Notes under the pieces: model-generated | The model's input: only the letters and a program-made list of their open reading frames with translations | Databases searched by the model: none | What the model was told of the DNA's origin: nothing | In this document: piece after piece, positions 1 to 8,120 of the stretch | How the letters are laid out: the number at the start of each line of letters is the position of its first letter | How positions within the stretch are numbered: position 1 is the stretch's first letter | Translations under genes and position numbers: made by a program | Assembly: GCA_902772625.1 (NCBI GenBank) | Contig: CACYBP010000100.1 | Coordinates: 1 to 16,869 of the forward strand | Length of the DNA stretch: 16,869 nt | Direction: 5' to 3' | Source: Oscillospiraceae bacterium | GTDB taxonomy: Bacteria; Bacillota; Clostridia; Oscillospirales; QAMX01

Positions 1-32
1 ATCTTCCGGTCCCGGGGAATCTCTTTTAGCGC

Positions 33-488
33 TTATTTTTCCTGGATCAGGCGCTGCAATTCGTCCATGAAGGAGTTCACGTCCTTGAACTGGCGGTAGA
101 CCGACGCGAACCGCACGTAGGCCACCTCGTCCAGCTTCCGGAGCCCGTCCATCACGTATTCGCCGATGGTGGTGGAGGGGACCTCCTTGTCCAGAGAGTT
201 GGAAAGCTTCTGCTCGATGTCGTCCACCAGCGCCTCGAGCTTCGCCACCGGCACAGGACGCTTTTCACAGGAGCGCATCAGGCCGTTCATGATCTTGGAA
301 CGGTCGAACATTTCCCGGCTGCCGTCCTTTTTGATGACGATCAGGGGCAGGGTCTCCACGCTTTCATAGGTGGTGAAGCGCTTCTGGCACGAAAGGCATT
401 CCCGGCGTCTGCGGATATTGGCGAACTCGTCGGTGGGGCGGGAATCGATCACGCGGCTTTCGGTGTAGCCGCAATAGGGACATTTCAT
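33..488 (-). CDS. nrdR: Transcriptional repressor NrdR
   Basis: NrdR is the zinc-ribbon/ATP-cone repressor that senses nucleotide state and represses ribonucleotide reductase genes in the cytoplasm. The 151-residue protein has the usual family length. It opens with MKCPYCGY and carries the four zinc-ligand cysteines C3, C6, C31 and C34, separated by the basic stretch NIRRRREC that helps form the DNA-binding ribbon. An ATP-cone domain follows from about residue 49 to 139, beginning [18 protein letters not shown]. The ATG at 486-488 is preceded by GAGG about ten bases upstream, which is a modest ribosome site. A good promoter lies at 575-603, so it is probably transcribed separately from the upstream gene chain. 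No ribonucleotide reductase gene is in the window, so its targets lie elsewhere. Identification is secure. Confidence 0.97.
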   Translation of the reverse strand: MKCPYCGYTESRVIDSRPTDEFANIRRRRECLSCQKRFTTYESVETLPLIVIKKDGSREMFDRSKIMNGLMRSCEKRPVPVAKLEALVDDIEQKLSNSLDKEVPSTTIGEYVMDGLRKLDEVAYVRFASVYRQFKDVNSFMDELQRLIQEK

Positions 489-524
489 CCTTGGGAACCT
501 CGCTTTCCTTGGACTTTTGGCGGA

Positions 525-570
525 GAAAGAGCGCTTTTCGGCCGTTTCCGGCGGCCGAGAGGACTCTTTC
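525..570 (-). promoter_or_regulatory. Long imperfect hairpin in the nrdR leader
   Basis: Two nested inverted repeats lie just after the predicted transcription start: outer arms 525-531 and 564-570 (GAAAGAG/CTCTTTC) and inner arms 538-544 and 552-558 (TCGGCCG/CGGCCGA) around a 7-base loop. No run of T follows on the minus strand, so it does not look like a terminator for nrdR. It could affect message stability or translation. The function is unknown. Confidence 0.5.
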
Positions 571-574
571 TTTT

Positions 575-603
575 ATTATACCCTCGGGGTCGGGGGATTT
601 CAA
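575..603 (-). promoter_or_regulatory. Predicted sigma-A-type promoter for nrdR
   Basis: On the minus strand, TTGAAA (598-603) and TATAAT (575-580) are separated by exactly 17 bases. The -35 element overlaps the stop codon of the sugar isomerase-like gene (600-602), so nrdR can be expressed independently of the upstream genes. The transcript would have a leader of roughly 80 bases that can fold (see the hairpin entry). Confidence 0.8.
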
Positions 604-1415
604 GGCTTATTTCCCGAAAGAAGCTCGAATTTTCCGAGCTCGCTTTCCAGAAAGAGCCGCGAGACCTGAATGCGGGAGAGGTCGGCGATATCCCGCCGGT
701 AGACCTCGGTGACCAGGATCCCGTCGAAGCCCGCGTTCCGCAGCCTTCCGAAGAGATCCAGATAATCCAGCCGCCCTTCGCCGGGCAGACGGCACCGGTT
801 ATGAATGTCCAGATCGTTGATATGAACGTTCCGGATCCGGCTTCCCATGGCGTCGATCAGATCCTCGATCTGAAAGCCCGACTGCACCGCCTGCTTGAAA
901 TCGAGGTTGTAGCCGAGCGCGGGCACCTCCTCGGCCAGGTGCCGGAAGGTCTCCGGGAAGGCCGAAAGAAATTTTCTCACGTTTTCCTGAAGCACCTCGA
1001 CGCCGAGGGAATCTCCGTAGTCCAGAAGCTCGCGGTAGACGTCGATCTCGTGGGGGTAAAGCGGGCGGAACTCCTCGCTTGACCGCCCCGGGCCGTGAAG
1101 GATGAAGTATTTCGCGCCGTACCGCGCCGCGGCGCGGAGGCATTTTTTATAATACTCCATCGTCTCTTTCCGGCGGCGGGGGTAGTCCGAAAAGAGCATG
1201 AAGGACTCGCTTCCCGACTGGTAGGGGTGGACCGAGGTGACGCGCATCCCTCTTTCCTCCAGAAGGGCGAGGAAAAGGTCGATATACTCGTCGCTCCACT
1301 CGTATTCGCAGTTGACGAACACCTCCAGTGTCCGGAACCCCGCGTCGTAAGCCGCGAGAGCGGCCTTCTCCGGCTCCATGGGATAGAGCGAGCCGGTGGA
1401 AAAGGCGGGGATCAT
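600..1415 (-). CDS. Sugar phosphate isomerase/epimerase-like TIM-barrel protein
   Basis: This 271-residue protein belongs to the xylose isomerase-like / AP endonuclease 2 TIM-barrel superfamily, whose members isomerise or epimerise sugars, inositol derivatives or hydroxypyruvate, or act as endonuclease IV. Recognisable strand ends carry the usual metal ligands: E144 (VLQENVRKF), D172 (YNLDFKQA), H198 (VHINDLD) and E237 (ILVTEVYR). HGPGRSSEEF near residue 107 is also typical. It lacks the full set of endonuclease IV zinc ligands, so a sugar enzyme is more likely; the substrate cannot be read from sequence. I chose the ATG at 1413-1415 because it overlaps the pepT stop in an ATGA arrangement and starts the first beta strand (MIPAFSTGSLYP). 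The open frame continues 15 codons upstream, but that part lies within pepT. No ribosome site is clear, which suggests translational coupling to pepT. Confidence 0.85.
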   Translation of the reverse strand: MIPAFSTGSLYPMEPEKAALAAYDAGFRTLEVFVNCEYEWSDEYIDLFLALLEERGMRVTSVHPYQSGSESFMLFSDYPRRRKETMEYYKKCLRAAARYGAKYFILHGPGRSSEEFRPLYPHEIDVYRELLDYGDSLGVEVLQENVRKFLSAFPETFRHLAEEVPALGYNLDFKQAVQSGFQIEDLIDAMGSRIRNVHINDLDIHNRCRLPGEGRLDYLDLFGRLRNAGFDGILVTEVYRRDIADLSRIQVSRLFLESELGKFELLSGNKP

Positions 1416-2629
1416 CGCTCGACGAACCGGCGCGCGATGCCGATCAGCTGGGCGACGCACTTGTCCATTTCTTCCACCACGGCGAATTCCAGCTTTCCGT
1501 GGTGGTTGTGGCTCCCGGTGCCCAGATTGGGGCAGGGAACGCCCATGAAGGAAAGACGGGATCCGTCGGTGCCGCCGCGCACCGGGGGAGACGAGGGCTC
1601 GCCGCCGGCCTCCCGGATGGCGTCGTAGGCCCTTTCCACCAGATAGAAGGCGGGAAGGATCTTTTCGGACATGTTCCGGTAGCTTTCTTTCACGGTCAGG
1701 GTCACGGCCCCCTCACCGTATTTCGCGTTGAGGAAGTCCGTGATCCGGGAAAGCGTCTCCTCCCGGGATTTCAGGATCCCGAGATCGTGATCCCGGAGGA
1801 TGTAGTCGAGCGCGGCGTTTTCGATCTCGCCCTCCATGCCGATCAGGTGATAAAAGCCGTCCCGGCCCTCGGTGTGCTCGGGCCTCTGGGCTTCGGGGAT
1901 CATGGAGTCGAACTCCATGGCCACGCGGGCGGCGTTGATCATCCGGTCCTTGGCGCTGCCGGGATGGATGCTCTTGCCGCGGAAAGCGACGTGGGCGGAG
2001 GAGGCGTTGAAGGTCTCGTAATCCACCTCGCCGAAGGCGCCGCCGTCCACGGTGTAGGCCGCGTCGGCCGCAAGCTCCTTCACGTCGATGTGAAGGATCC
2101 CGCTGCCGATCTCCTCGTCGGGGGTGAAGCAGATCCGGATCTTCCCGTGGGGGATCTCGGGATGGGCAAGAAGGGTCTCCGCCATGGTCATGATCTCGGC
2201 CACGCCGGCCTTGTCGTCGGCGCCGAGCAGGGTGGTCCCGTCGGTCACCAGAAGCGTCTCGCCCTTATATCCCGCAAGGAAGGGAAAGTCGGCGGGGGAG
2301 AGCCTGCTTGTGCCGTCGGCCAGAAGGACCTCGCCGCCGTCGTAGTTTTCGATCAAAGCGGTCCTGATATTCTCGTAGGGCACGGTATCCACCACGTCCA
2401 TGTGGGCCAAAAAGGCCAGAGTCTCGCGGTAGGGCGCGGTGGCCTCCAGCGTGCCGTAGACGAAGCCGAGCCCGTTCCGGGTTGCGTCGGCGATGCCAAG
2501 AGCCTTCATCTCCTTCACCAGGGCGTCGGCGAAGACGAGCTGCGCCGGGGTGGAGGGGCAGGTCTCTTTGGTCTCGTCCGAGGCGGTGGGGAAGGCCGTG
2601 TAGGCAATCAGTCTTTCGTATGCTTTCAT
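1412..2629 (-). CDS. pepT: Peptidase T (tripeptide aminopeptidase)
   Basis: PepT is a cytoplasmic di-zinc M20B aminopeptidase that removes the N-terminal residue from tripeptides. The 405-residue protein matches the family length. Visible catalytic elements are AHMDVV (75-80, H76 and D78), the bridging aspartate in LLGADDKAG (about 138), the paired glutamates in FTPDEEIGSG (about 172-173), the aspartate in YTVDGG (about 195) and a C-terminal metal histidine in the NHHGKLEF segment. The ATG at 2627-2629 has AAAGGAG six bases upstream. A start 11 codons earlier is possible but would bury that ribosome site. The gene lies just after a strong terminator (2661-2691), and I found no promoter between them. 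Expression may therefore depend on readthrough. Its stop overlaps the start of the following gene. Confidence 0.96.
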   Translation of the reverse strand: MKAYERLIAYTAFPTASDETKETCPSTPAQLVFADALVKEMKALGIADATRNGLGFVYGTLEATAPYRETLAFLAHMDVVDTVPYENIRTALIENYDGGEVLLADGTSRLSPADFPFLAGYKGETLLVTDGTTLLGADDKAGVAEIMTMAETLLAHPEIPHGKIRICFTPDEEIGSGILHIDVKELAADAAYTVDGGAFGEVDYETFNASSAHVAFRGKSIHPGSAKDRMINAARVAMEFDSMIPEAQRPEHTEGRDGFYHLIGMEGEIENAALDYILRDHDLGILKSREETLSRITDFLNAKYGEGAVTLTVKESYRNMSEKILPAFYLVERAYDAIREAGGEPSSPPVRGGTDGSRLSFMGVPCPNLGTGSHNHHGKLEFAVVEEMDKCVAQLIGIARRFVER

Positions 2630-2660
2630 GATATCTCCTTTCAATTTGCCGGGAGTCGTC

Positions 2661-2691
2661 AAAAACCGGGACCCGCGGCCGCGGGTCCCGG
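2661..2691 (-). terminator. Intrinsic terminator after the aminotransferase gene
   Basis: A perfect 26-base palindrome (2666-2691) can fold as an 11-bp GC-rich stem with a GGCC loop. On the minus strand it is followed directly by five T (2665-2661). It begins 6 bases past the stop of the aminotransferase gene and ends about 31 bases before the pepT start. Confidence 0.88.
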
Positions 2692-2697
2692 AAAAGC

Positions 2698-3981
2698 TCA
2701 GTTCATCCCCAAAAGCCTTTCACAGGCCGCGATCCGAACCGCGACCGAAAAGAGCGAGCAGGCGGTCTTCAATTCCTCCACCGTGGGGAAGGTCGGCGCG
2801 ATGCGCACGTTCCGGTCGTAAGGATCATCGTGGTAAGGGAAGGCCGAACCGGCGGGGGTCAGGGCGACGCCCGCGTCGGCGGTCAGGGCCACCGCGCGCT
2901 TCACGCTGCCGATGGTCTGATCGAAGCTGATGAAATAGCCGCCCCGCGGCCGGGAGAAGGAGGCGATGCCAAGCCCGCCCAGCTCGCGGTCAAGGATCTC
3001 CTCCACGGCCTCGAATTTCGGCCGGAGGATGGCCGCGTGCTTTTTCATATGGGCGCGGATGCCGTCGGCGTTCCGGAAGAAGGCGGCGTGCCGCTTCTGG
3101 TTGATCTTGTCGGGGCCGATGGTCTGGAAGGAAAGAAGCTTCTTGGCCCAGAGGATGTCGGCCTCGTCCGCCACCAGACACGCCACCCCGGAGCCGGGGA
3201 AAGAGATCTTGGAGGTGGAGGCGAATTCATATACCATATTGCGGGTGCCGACGCTGCGGCATTCGGCGAAGATATCGGTCAGGGGGATCTCCTCATAGAG
3301 ATCGTGCACGGCGTAGGCGTTGTCCCAGAAGATGCGGAAATCCTTGGCCGCCGGTCTTAAGGAGGCGAAGGCCCTGACGGTCTCGGGGGAATAGACCGTG
3401 CCGTCGGGGTTGGAATACTTCGGCACGCACCAGATGCCCTTCACCGTGGGATCGTTTTCCACGTAATCGCGCACCGTTCGCATATCCGGCCCGTCGGAGG
3501 TCATTTCCACCGGGATCATCTTGATCCCGAAGACCTCGCAGATGGCGAAATGCCGGTCGTACCCGGGCACGGGACAGAGAAATTTCAGTTCCCGCTGCTT
3601 CGACCAGGGGGTGAAGCCCGGCGCGGTGCCGAACACCATGGCGCGCGAGATGGCGTCGTACATCATGTTCAGGGAGGAGTTCCCGCCGCAGATGACGTTC
3701 TCGGGCATGACGTGAAGAAGCTCGGCAAAGATCTCCTTCATTTCCGGGATACCGTCCAGCATGCCGTAGTTGCGGATATCGGTCTTGCCGGAAAGGCATT
3801 TGGAGCCGCTGTCGATGATCTGAAGCATTCCCTCGCTCAGATCCACCTGTTCCCGGCAGGGAACGCCGCGGGTCATGGTCAGGGAAAGATTCATGGCGCG
3901 GAAGCGCTCGTATTCCTTTTTCAGTTCTTCCTCTTCCCGGAGAAGCTCTTCCCGGGAAAGACTGCGATATTCCTGATGCAT
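2698..3981 (-). CDS. Class I PLP-dependent aminotransferase, probable aspartate aminotransferase
   Basis: This 427-residue fold-type I aminotransferase resembles the group often annotated as aspartate aminotransferase of the MocR-like (type Ic) kind. Visible PLP-site elements are GGNSSLNMMYD (about 99-109, phosphate region), PVPGYDRHF (about 137-145), the aspartate and tyrosine of FWDNAYAVHDL (D220, Y223), and K258 in ASTSKISFPGSG, the expected Schiff-base lysine. CVPKYSNPDGTVYS (185-198) is the characteristic NP(D/T)G loop. The ATG at 3979-3981 has GGAG nine bases upstream; a much longer open frame upstream belongs to the neighbouring gene's region and is not used. It lies in the same direction as asnA and asnS, so supplying aspartate (oxaloacetate plus glutamate) is an attractive role, but substrate specificity is inferred. 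Confidence 0.88.
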   Translation of the reverse strand: MHQEYRSLSREELLREEEELKKEYERFRAMNLSLTMTRGVPCREQVDLSEGMLQIIDSGSKCLSGKTDIRNYGMLDGIPEMKEIFAELLHVMPENVICGGNSSLNMMYDAISRAMVFGTAPGFTPWSKQRELKFLCPVPGYDRHFAICEVFGIKMIPVEMTSDGPDMRTVRDYVENDPTVKGIWCVPKYSNPDGTVYSPETVRAFASLRPAAKDFRIFWDNAYAVHDLYEEIPLTDIFAECRSVGTRNMVYEFASTSKISFPGSGVACLVADEADILWAKKLLSFQTIGPDKINQKRHAAFFRNADGIRAHMKKHAAILRPKFEAVEEILDRELGGLGIASFSRPRGGYFISFDQTIGSVKRAVALTADAGVALTPAGSAFPYHDDPYDRNVRIAPTFPTVEELKTACSLFSVAVRIAACERLLGMN

Positions 3982-4037
3982 GGTCACGATCTCCGATCGA
4001 ATGGATTTCTTGCGCGGTCCCGCCGGGGCGGGAGACT

Positions 4038-4652
4038 TTATTTGCGAACGCCCTTGTCGAACCGGAAGAGCGCCGTGGAAACGGCGCCGCCCACCACGGT
4101 GGTGATACCGGCCTCGATCAGTCCCTGGACTCCCACCATGGCCACGATGACCGCGATCACGGTGCCGAAGCTGAAGTCGTCGGTAAGGGGGAATACGTCG
4201 GGGGTGTGCAGGAAGAAGAGCGTCAGAGTGGACATGAACAGCACCGTATTCAGAACGGCGGAGGAAAGGGAGGCGACGAAAGCGCCGGTGGTGCGGAGAG
4301 CGGTCATGCCGGGCTTGTCGAACGCCTTGAAGATCAGACCGCACAGAAAGCCCATCAGCATCCTTGGCACCAGCGCCAGGAAGGTCATGCCGAAGGGATT
4401 GACGGTCATCATATAGGTGCCGCCGGGATCCATGCCGAAGCATTGGACGAGGCTGGTGAGGCCGAACAGAGTTCCGAGAAAGAGGCCCGCTCCGGGTCCC
4501 AGGACGATGGCGCCCACCGCCACGGGGATCATCAGAAGGGTCATGGACATCGGCCCGATCCGGAGATACCCCAAGGGCGTAAAGGCCATCAGGAGCAGGA
4601 TGGCGGCAAGTATGGCCAGACGTGTCATCTTGCCCAGATTCAGTTTTTTCAT
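4038..4652 (-). CDS. ECF transporter S component, possibly for pantothenate
   Basis: This small integral membrane protein of 204 residues has about six hydrophobic segments and a short basic N-terminus. The stretch IGPMSMTLLMIPVAVGAIVLGP followed by GLFLGTLFG is typical of substrate-binding S components of energy-coupling factor vitamin transporters. These work with a shared EcfT/EcfA module, which is not encoded here. The neighbouring gene is coaX, pantothenate kinase, so pantothenate is the most likely ligand. That rests on context; riboflavin or another vitamin cannot be excluded. The ATG at 4650-4652 is preceded by a GAAAGG ribosome site about eight bases upstream. It lies 98 bases after coaX and 56 bases before the aminotransferase, probably in one transcript. 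Confidence 0.82.
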   Translation of the reverse strand: MKKLNLGKMTRLAILAAILLLMAFTPLGYLRIGPMSMTLLMIPVAVGAIVLGPGAGLFLGTLFGLTSLVQCFGMDPGGTYMMTVNPFGMTFLALVPRMLMGFLCGLIFKAFDKPGMTALRTTGAFVASLSSAVLNTVLFMSTLTLFFLHTPDVFPLTDDFSFGTVIAVIVAMVGVQGLIEAGITTVVGGAVSTALFRFDKGVRK

Positions 4653-4750
4653 GTTTTTTTCCTTTCGCTGACGCTCCTTATTTGCCCTCTCCGCTGCTCT
4701 TTCGCGGGAAAGCGGGGGATGCGTCGCATTTTATTTCTACGAGGGACGGG

Positions 4751-5518
4751 TCACCGGTTTTTGCGGTAGAGCAGGTAGAGCCCGTTCATCAATAGACTGG
4801 GGTCGTGCAGGATCTTTTTCCTGCAATGGGGGACGATCTCGGGAGCCATGCCGCCGGTGGCGACCACCGTGGCGACCGGACCCTTTTCGGATTCGATCCG
4901 GTCGATCATGCCGTCCAGCATGGCGGCGGTGCCAAAGACCACGCCCGCGCGCATGGAATCCACCGTGTTTTTCCCCACGGCGGAGGCCGGTGCCTCGATG
5001 GAGATCGAGGTCAGCTGGGCCGTGCGGGAGGTCAGAGCGCCAAGCGACGTGCGCACCCCGGCCACGATGGCGCAGCCCTCGTACACCCCGTCCTTATCGA
5101 TATAGGAGACGGTGGTGGCGGTGCCCATGTCGATGACGATCAGGGGCTTTTCGTAGGCGGCAGAGGCGGCCACGGCCGTGACCACCATGTCGCTTCCCAG
5201 CTGCGCGGGGTTGTCGATGGCGATGTGCAGGCCGGTCCTGATCCCGGGACCGACGATCATGGGCTTTTTGCCGAACAGGAGATTGACCGCCCGGGAGACG
5301 ATGGTGGTCATCGGGGGCGAAACGCTGGAAAGAATGGAGGCGGTGATCCGGCTCTCCTCGGCTCCGTAGAGCTTCAGGATGTCCCGGAAATCGATGGCGT
5401 ACTGCGCCTCGGTCTTGTTCTGGTCGGTGACCAGACGGGAGATGAAAAGGAGCTTGCCGTCCTCGTCAAAAACGCCGAGGACGATATTGCTGTTGCCCAC
5501 GTCGATGGCGAGAAGCAT
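4751..5518 (-). CDS. coaX: Type III pantothenate kinase
   Basis: CoaX phosphorylates pantothenate with ATP, the first step of coenzyme A synthesis, and belongs to the ASKHA (actin-like ATPase) fold. The 255-residue protein has the expected length. Motifs visible: DVGNSN (6-11, phosphate-1 loop), GPGIRTGL (90-97, pantothenate region), GSD (108-110), DMGTATT (130-136, phosphate-2 loop), GVRTSLGALTSRTAQL (about 154-169) and ATGG (220-223). Where many CoaX proteins read G-A-D-R, this one reads G-S-D-M; the aspartate is kept. The ATG at 5516-5518 has a very strong AAGGAGG ribosome site. It sits between asnS (39 bases upstream) and the ECF S component gene. Confidence 0.96.
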   Translation of the reverse strand: MLLAIDVGNSNIVLGVFDEDGKLLFISRLVTDQNKTEAQYAIDFRDILKLYGAEESRITASILSSVSPPMTTIVSRAVNLLFGKKPMIVGPGIRTGLHIAIDNPAQLGSDMVVTAVAASAAYEKPLIVIDMGTATTVSYIDKDGVYEGCAIVAGVRTSLGALTSRTAQLTSISIEAPASAVGKNTVDSMRAGVVFGTAAMLDGMIDRIESEKGPVATVVATGGMAPEIVPHCRKKILHDPSLLMNGLYLLYRKNR

Positions 5519-5557
5519 GGATTTTTCCTCCTTGAAAACGTCTTTTATGCCGGCGGC

Positions 5558-6952
5558 TCAGAACTCGGCCGAGCCGAAGGTGCGGGGGTAGGGGATCACG
5601 TCGCGGATGTTAGAGATGCCGGTGACGTACATGATGAACCGCTCGAAGCCCAGGCCGAAGCCCGCGTGCCGCGTGCCGCCGTACCGGCGCAGATCCACGT
5701 ACCAGGAGTAATCCTCCTCCCGGAGTCCCAGCTCGTTCATGCGGGAAAGGAGCCTTTCCAGGCGCTCCTCTCTCTGGCTGCCGCCGATGATCTCGCCCAC
5801 GCCGGGGGCGAGCAGGTCCATGGCGGCGACGGTCTTCCCGTCGTCGTTCTGGCGCATATAGAAGGATTTGATCTCCTTGGGGTAATCGGTGACGAACACC
5901 GGGCGGTGGAAGGTCTTTTCGGCCAGGAATCTTTCGTGCTCGGTCTGAAGATCGGCGCCCCAGAAGACTTTATAGTCGAAATTGTCGTTGTTCTTTTCCA
6001 GAAGCTCGATGGCTTCGGTGTAGGTGACGTGGGCGAATTCGGCCTTTCTCACCGCGTCAAGCCGCTCGAGAAGGCCCTTGTCGATGAAATCGTTGAAGAA
6101 TTTCATCTCCTCGGGGCAGGTCTCCAGGCAGTAGTCGATCAGGTATTTCAGCATATCCTCAGCCAGCGCCATGTTGTCCTCCAGATCGGCAAAGCAGATC
6201 TCGGGCTCGATCATCCAGAACTCGGCGGCGTGGCGCGGGGTGTTGGAATGCTCGGCGCGGAAGGTGGGGCCGAAGGTGTAGATCTTGCGGAAGGCGTGGG
6301 CGTAGGTCTCGCCCTCCAGCTGGCCGGAAACGGTGAGGCCGGTGCTCCTGCCGAAGAAATCCTTGGTGTAATCGATTTCGCCCGATTCGGTGCGGGGCGG
6401 GTCGGCGGGATCCACGGTGGTGACCCGGAACATTTCGCCCGCGCCTTCACAGTCGCTGCCGGTGATCAGGGGAGTGTGCACGTATACGAACCCGCGGTCC
6501 TGGAAGAATCTGTGGATGGCGTAGGCCGCGGCGCTTCTCACGCGGAAGACGGCGCTGAAGGTGTTGGTGCGGGGACGGAGATGCGCGATGGTGCGCAGGT
6601 ATTCCAGCGAATGACGCTTTTTCTGAAGAGGATAATCGGCGGTGGAGGGCCCCTCCAGCTCGAAAGAGGAGCACTTCATCTCAAAGGGCTGCTTGGCGCC
6701 GGGGGTCAGGACCAGCTTCCCGCGGCAGATCAGAGCCGCGCCCACGTTGGTTTTGACGGCCTCGGCGTAATTTTTGAGCGTCGCCGCCTCCAGCACCACC
6801 TGCAGGGGCTTGAAATAGGTGCCGTCGTTGAGCTCCACGAAGGCGAAGCTTCCGGAGTTGCGCAGGGTGCGCACCCATCCGCCGACGGAGATTTCCCGGT
6901 CGGCATAGCTTTCCGGAGAGGAGAACACGTCTTTTAATTCGGTCAGTTTCAT
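5558..6952 (-). CDS. asnS: Asparaginyl-tRNA synthetase
   Basis: This class IIb synthetase charges tRNA-Asn with asparagine. The 464 residues match the bacterial family. The N-terminal OB-fold anticodon-binding domain (about 15-100) begins with [14 protein letters not shown]. The catalytic domain contains motif 2 ([19 protein letters not shown], about 227-245) and motif 3 near the C-terminus ([12 protein letters not shown]). The C-terminal [14 protein letters not shown] is characteristic, and the EHSN sequence favours asparaginyl over aspartyl enzymes. I chose the ATG at 6950-6952, which lies 11 bases after AAGGAGG; an ATG nine codons earlier would place that ribosome site inside the gene. It follows asnA by 72 bases, so both the synthesis and the tRNA loading of asparagine are probably under the same leader control. 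Confidence 0.97.
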   Translation of the reverse strand: MKLTELKDVFSSPESYADREISVGGWVRTLRNSGSFAFVELNDGTYFKPLQVVLEAATLKNYAEAVKTNVGAALICRGKLVLTPGAKQPFEMKCSSFELEGPSTADYPLQKKRHSLEYLRTIAHLRPRTNTFSAVFRVRSAAAYAIHRFFQDRGFVYVHTPLITGSDCEGAGEMFRVTTVDPADPPRTESGEIDYTKDFFGRSTGLTVSGQLEGETYAHAFRKIYTFGPTFRAEHSNTPRHAAEFWMIEPEICFADLEDNMALAEDMLKYLIDYCLETCPEEMKFFNDFIDKGLLERLDAVRKAEFAHVTYTEAIELLEKNNDNFDYKVFWGADLQTEHERFLAEKTFHRPVFVTDYPKEIKSFYMRQNDDGKTVAAMDLLAPGVGEIIGGSQREERLERLLSRMNELGLREEDYSWYVDLRRYGGTRHAGFGLGFERFIMYVTGISNIRDVIPYPRTFGSAEF

Positions 6953-7024
6953 AGGGAGAAGGACCTCCTTGATTTCCAATATCCAAATAATATCTGAATT
7001 CGTATTCCGGCTTCTTCAGAGGAT

Positions 7025-8047
7025 TCAGAGAAGCTCGATCCCGGCGCTTCTCAGGGTCTCGCGCATCCCTTCGGGCCAGACTGAAGACTGCACCTCGCCG
7101 ATGTGGGCTTTTCCCAGAAGCACCATGCAAAGTCTCGACTGGCCGATGCCGCCGCCCATGGTCAGGGGCAGCTTGCCCGCGAGAAGCTCCCGGTGGAAGG
7201 GAAGGGCGGCGCGGTCTTCGCACCCGGCGGCGCGGAGCTGGGAAAGAAGGCTTTCCTCATCCACGCGGATCCCCATGCTGGAAAGCTCCACCGCCCGGCC
7301 GAGCAGCGGATAGGAGACCAGAATGTCGCAGTTAAGGCTCCAGTCGTCGTAGTCGGGGGCGCGGGAATCGTGGGGCTTCCCGTCCGAAAGCGGCGCGCCG
7401 ATCCCGAGGATCGCCGTCGTTCCCTTTTCGGCCACGATCCGGTCCTCCCGCTCCTTCGGGGAGAGGCCGGGGAAAGCCCTGAGAAGCTCTTCGGAGCTTA
7501 CGAAGAAGACCTCCTCGCCGATCAGGGGCTCGAGCACGGGATAATACCGGTTCAGATCCACCTCGGTGTCGGCGATGGCCTTGACGATGCGCCTGACCGC
7601 GTCGAAAAGGGTCTCCTCGTTCCTCGTTTCACGGGTGATGACCTTTTCCCAGTCCCACTGATCCACGTAGATCGAATGGAGATTGTCGAGACTTTCATCC
7701 CGCCGGATGGCGTTCATATCGGTATAAAGACCTTCTCCCGGCCGGAAGCCGTATTCCCGCAGGGCAAGGCGCTTCCATTTCGCCAGGGAATGCACGATCT
7801 CGCAGTCGGTCCCGGCGTCGGGCACGTCGAAGCCCACCGGCCGTTCCACGCCGTTCAGGTTGTCGTTCAGACCGGAGCCCGCCTCCACGAACAGAGGCGC
7901 GGAGATCCGCTCCAGATGCAGTTCCCGCGCAAGATTGCGCTGGAAGAGATCCTTCAGCGATTTGATGGCCCGCTGCGTGGTGCGCAGATCGAGCGACGGA
8001 CGGTAGCCTTCGGGAATTAAGAGACCTTTCGGGGAATCCTGATACAC
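7025..8047 (-). CDS. asnA: Aspartate-ammonia ligase (asparagine synthetase A)
   Basis: AsnA makes asparagine from aspartate, ammonia and ATP through an aspartyl-AMP intermediate. It is a class II synthetase-like protein related to the catalytic core of AspRS and AsnRS. The 340 residues fit the family. Motifs visible: GSGLNDNLNGVERPV (57-71), HSLAKWKR (86-93), MNAIRRDE (111-118), HSIYVDQWDWE (124-134) and GGGIGQSR near the C-terminus (about residue 300). The start codon is GTG at 8045-8047, with GGGAGG eight bases upstream; the protein then reads MYQDSPKGLL, as expected. It is the first structural gene of the unit, behind a leader of about 245 bases that contains a short frame with tandem Asn codons and a terminator-like hairpin. 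Confidence 0.97.
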   Translation of the reverse strand: MYQDSPKGLLIPEGYRPSLDLRTTQRAIKSLKDLFQRNLARELHLERISAPLFVEAGSGLNDNLNGVERPVGFDVPDAGTDCEIVHSLAKWKRLALREYGFRPGEGLYTDMNAIRRDESLDNLHSIYVDQWDWEKVITRETRNEETLFDAVRRIVKAIADTEVDLNRYYPVLEPLIGEEVFFVSSEELLRAFPGLSPKEREDRIVAEKGTTAILGIGAPLSDGKPHDSRAPDYDDWSLNCDILVSYPLLGRAVELSSMGIRVDEESLLSQLRAAGCEDRAALPFHRELLAGKLPLTMGGGIGQSRLCMVLLGKAHIGEVQSSVWPEGMRETLRSAGIELL

Positions 8048-8055
8048 GTGCGATA

Positions 8056-8086
8056 CCTCCCATGATGGATCGGTGGAAACGGAGGG
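8056..8086 (-). promoter_or_regulatory. Possible hairpin pairing the asnA ribosome site
   Basis: On the minus strand, CCCTCC (8086-8081) is exactly complementary to GGGAGG (8061-8056), the ribosome site of asnA, across a 19-base loop. Such pairing could limit asnA translation initiation. Six base pairs with that loop size is only moderately stable. Confidence 0.35.
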
Positions 8087-8120
8087 AACGCGTCGGGAGA
8101 AATCGCCTAACCGTAAAGAA

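Noticed and set aside
1328..2821. Long plus-strand open frame opposite pepT, and similar long frames opposite asnS and the glycosidase
   Set aside because: These are antisense shadows of GC-rich coding genes. They have low-complexity Gly/His/Val-rich translations, no family match and no ribosome sites, while the opposite strand encodes clear enzymes.
4018..4033. GC-rich hairpin between the S component and aminotransferase genes
   Set aside because: TCCCGC/GCGGGA gives six base pairs and no run of T follows on the minus strand, so it is not convincing as a terminator.
4649..4729. Small minus-strand frame of 26 codons overlapping the ECF S component start
   Set aside because: It ends in an ATGA overlap with the S component gene, but it has no ribosome site, a very basic composition and no recognisable bias for any amino acid codon. 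Probably chance.
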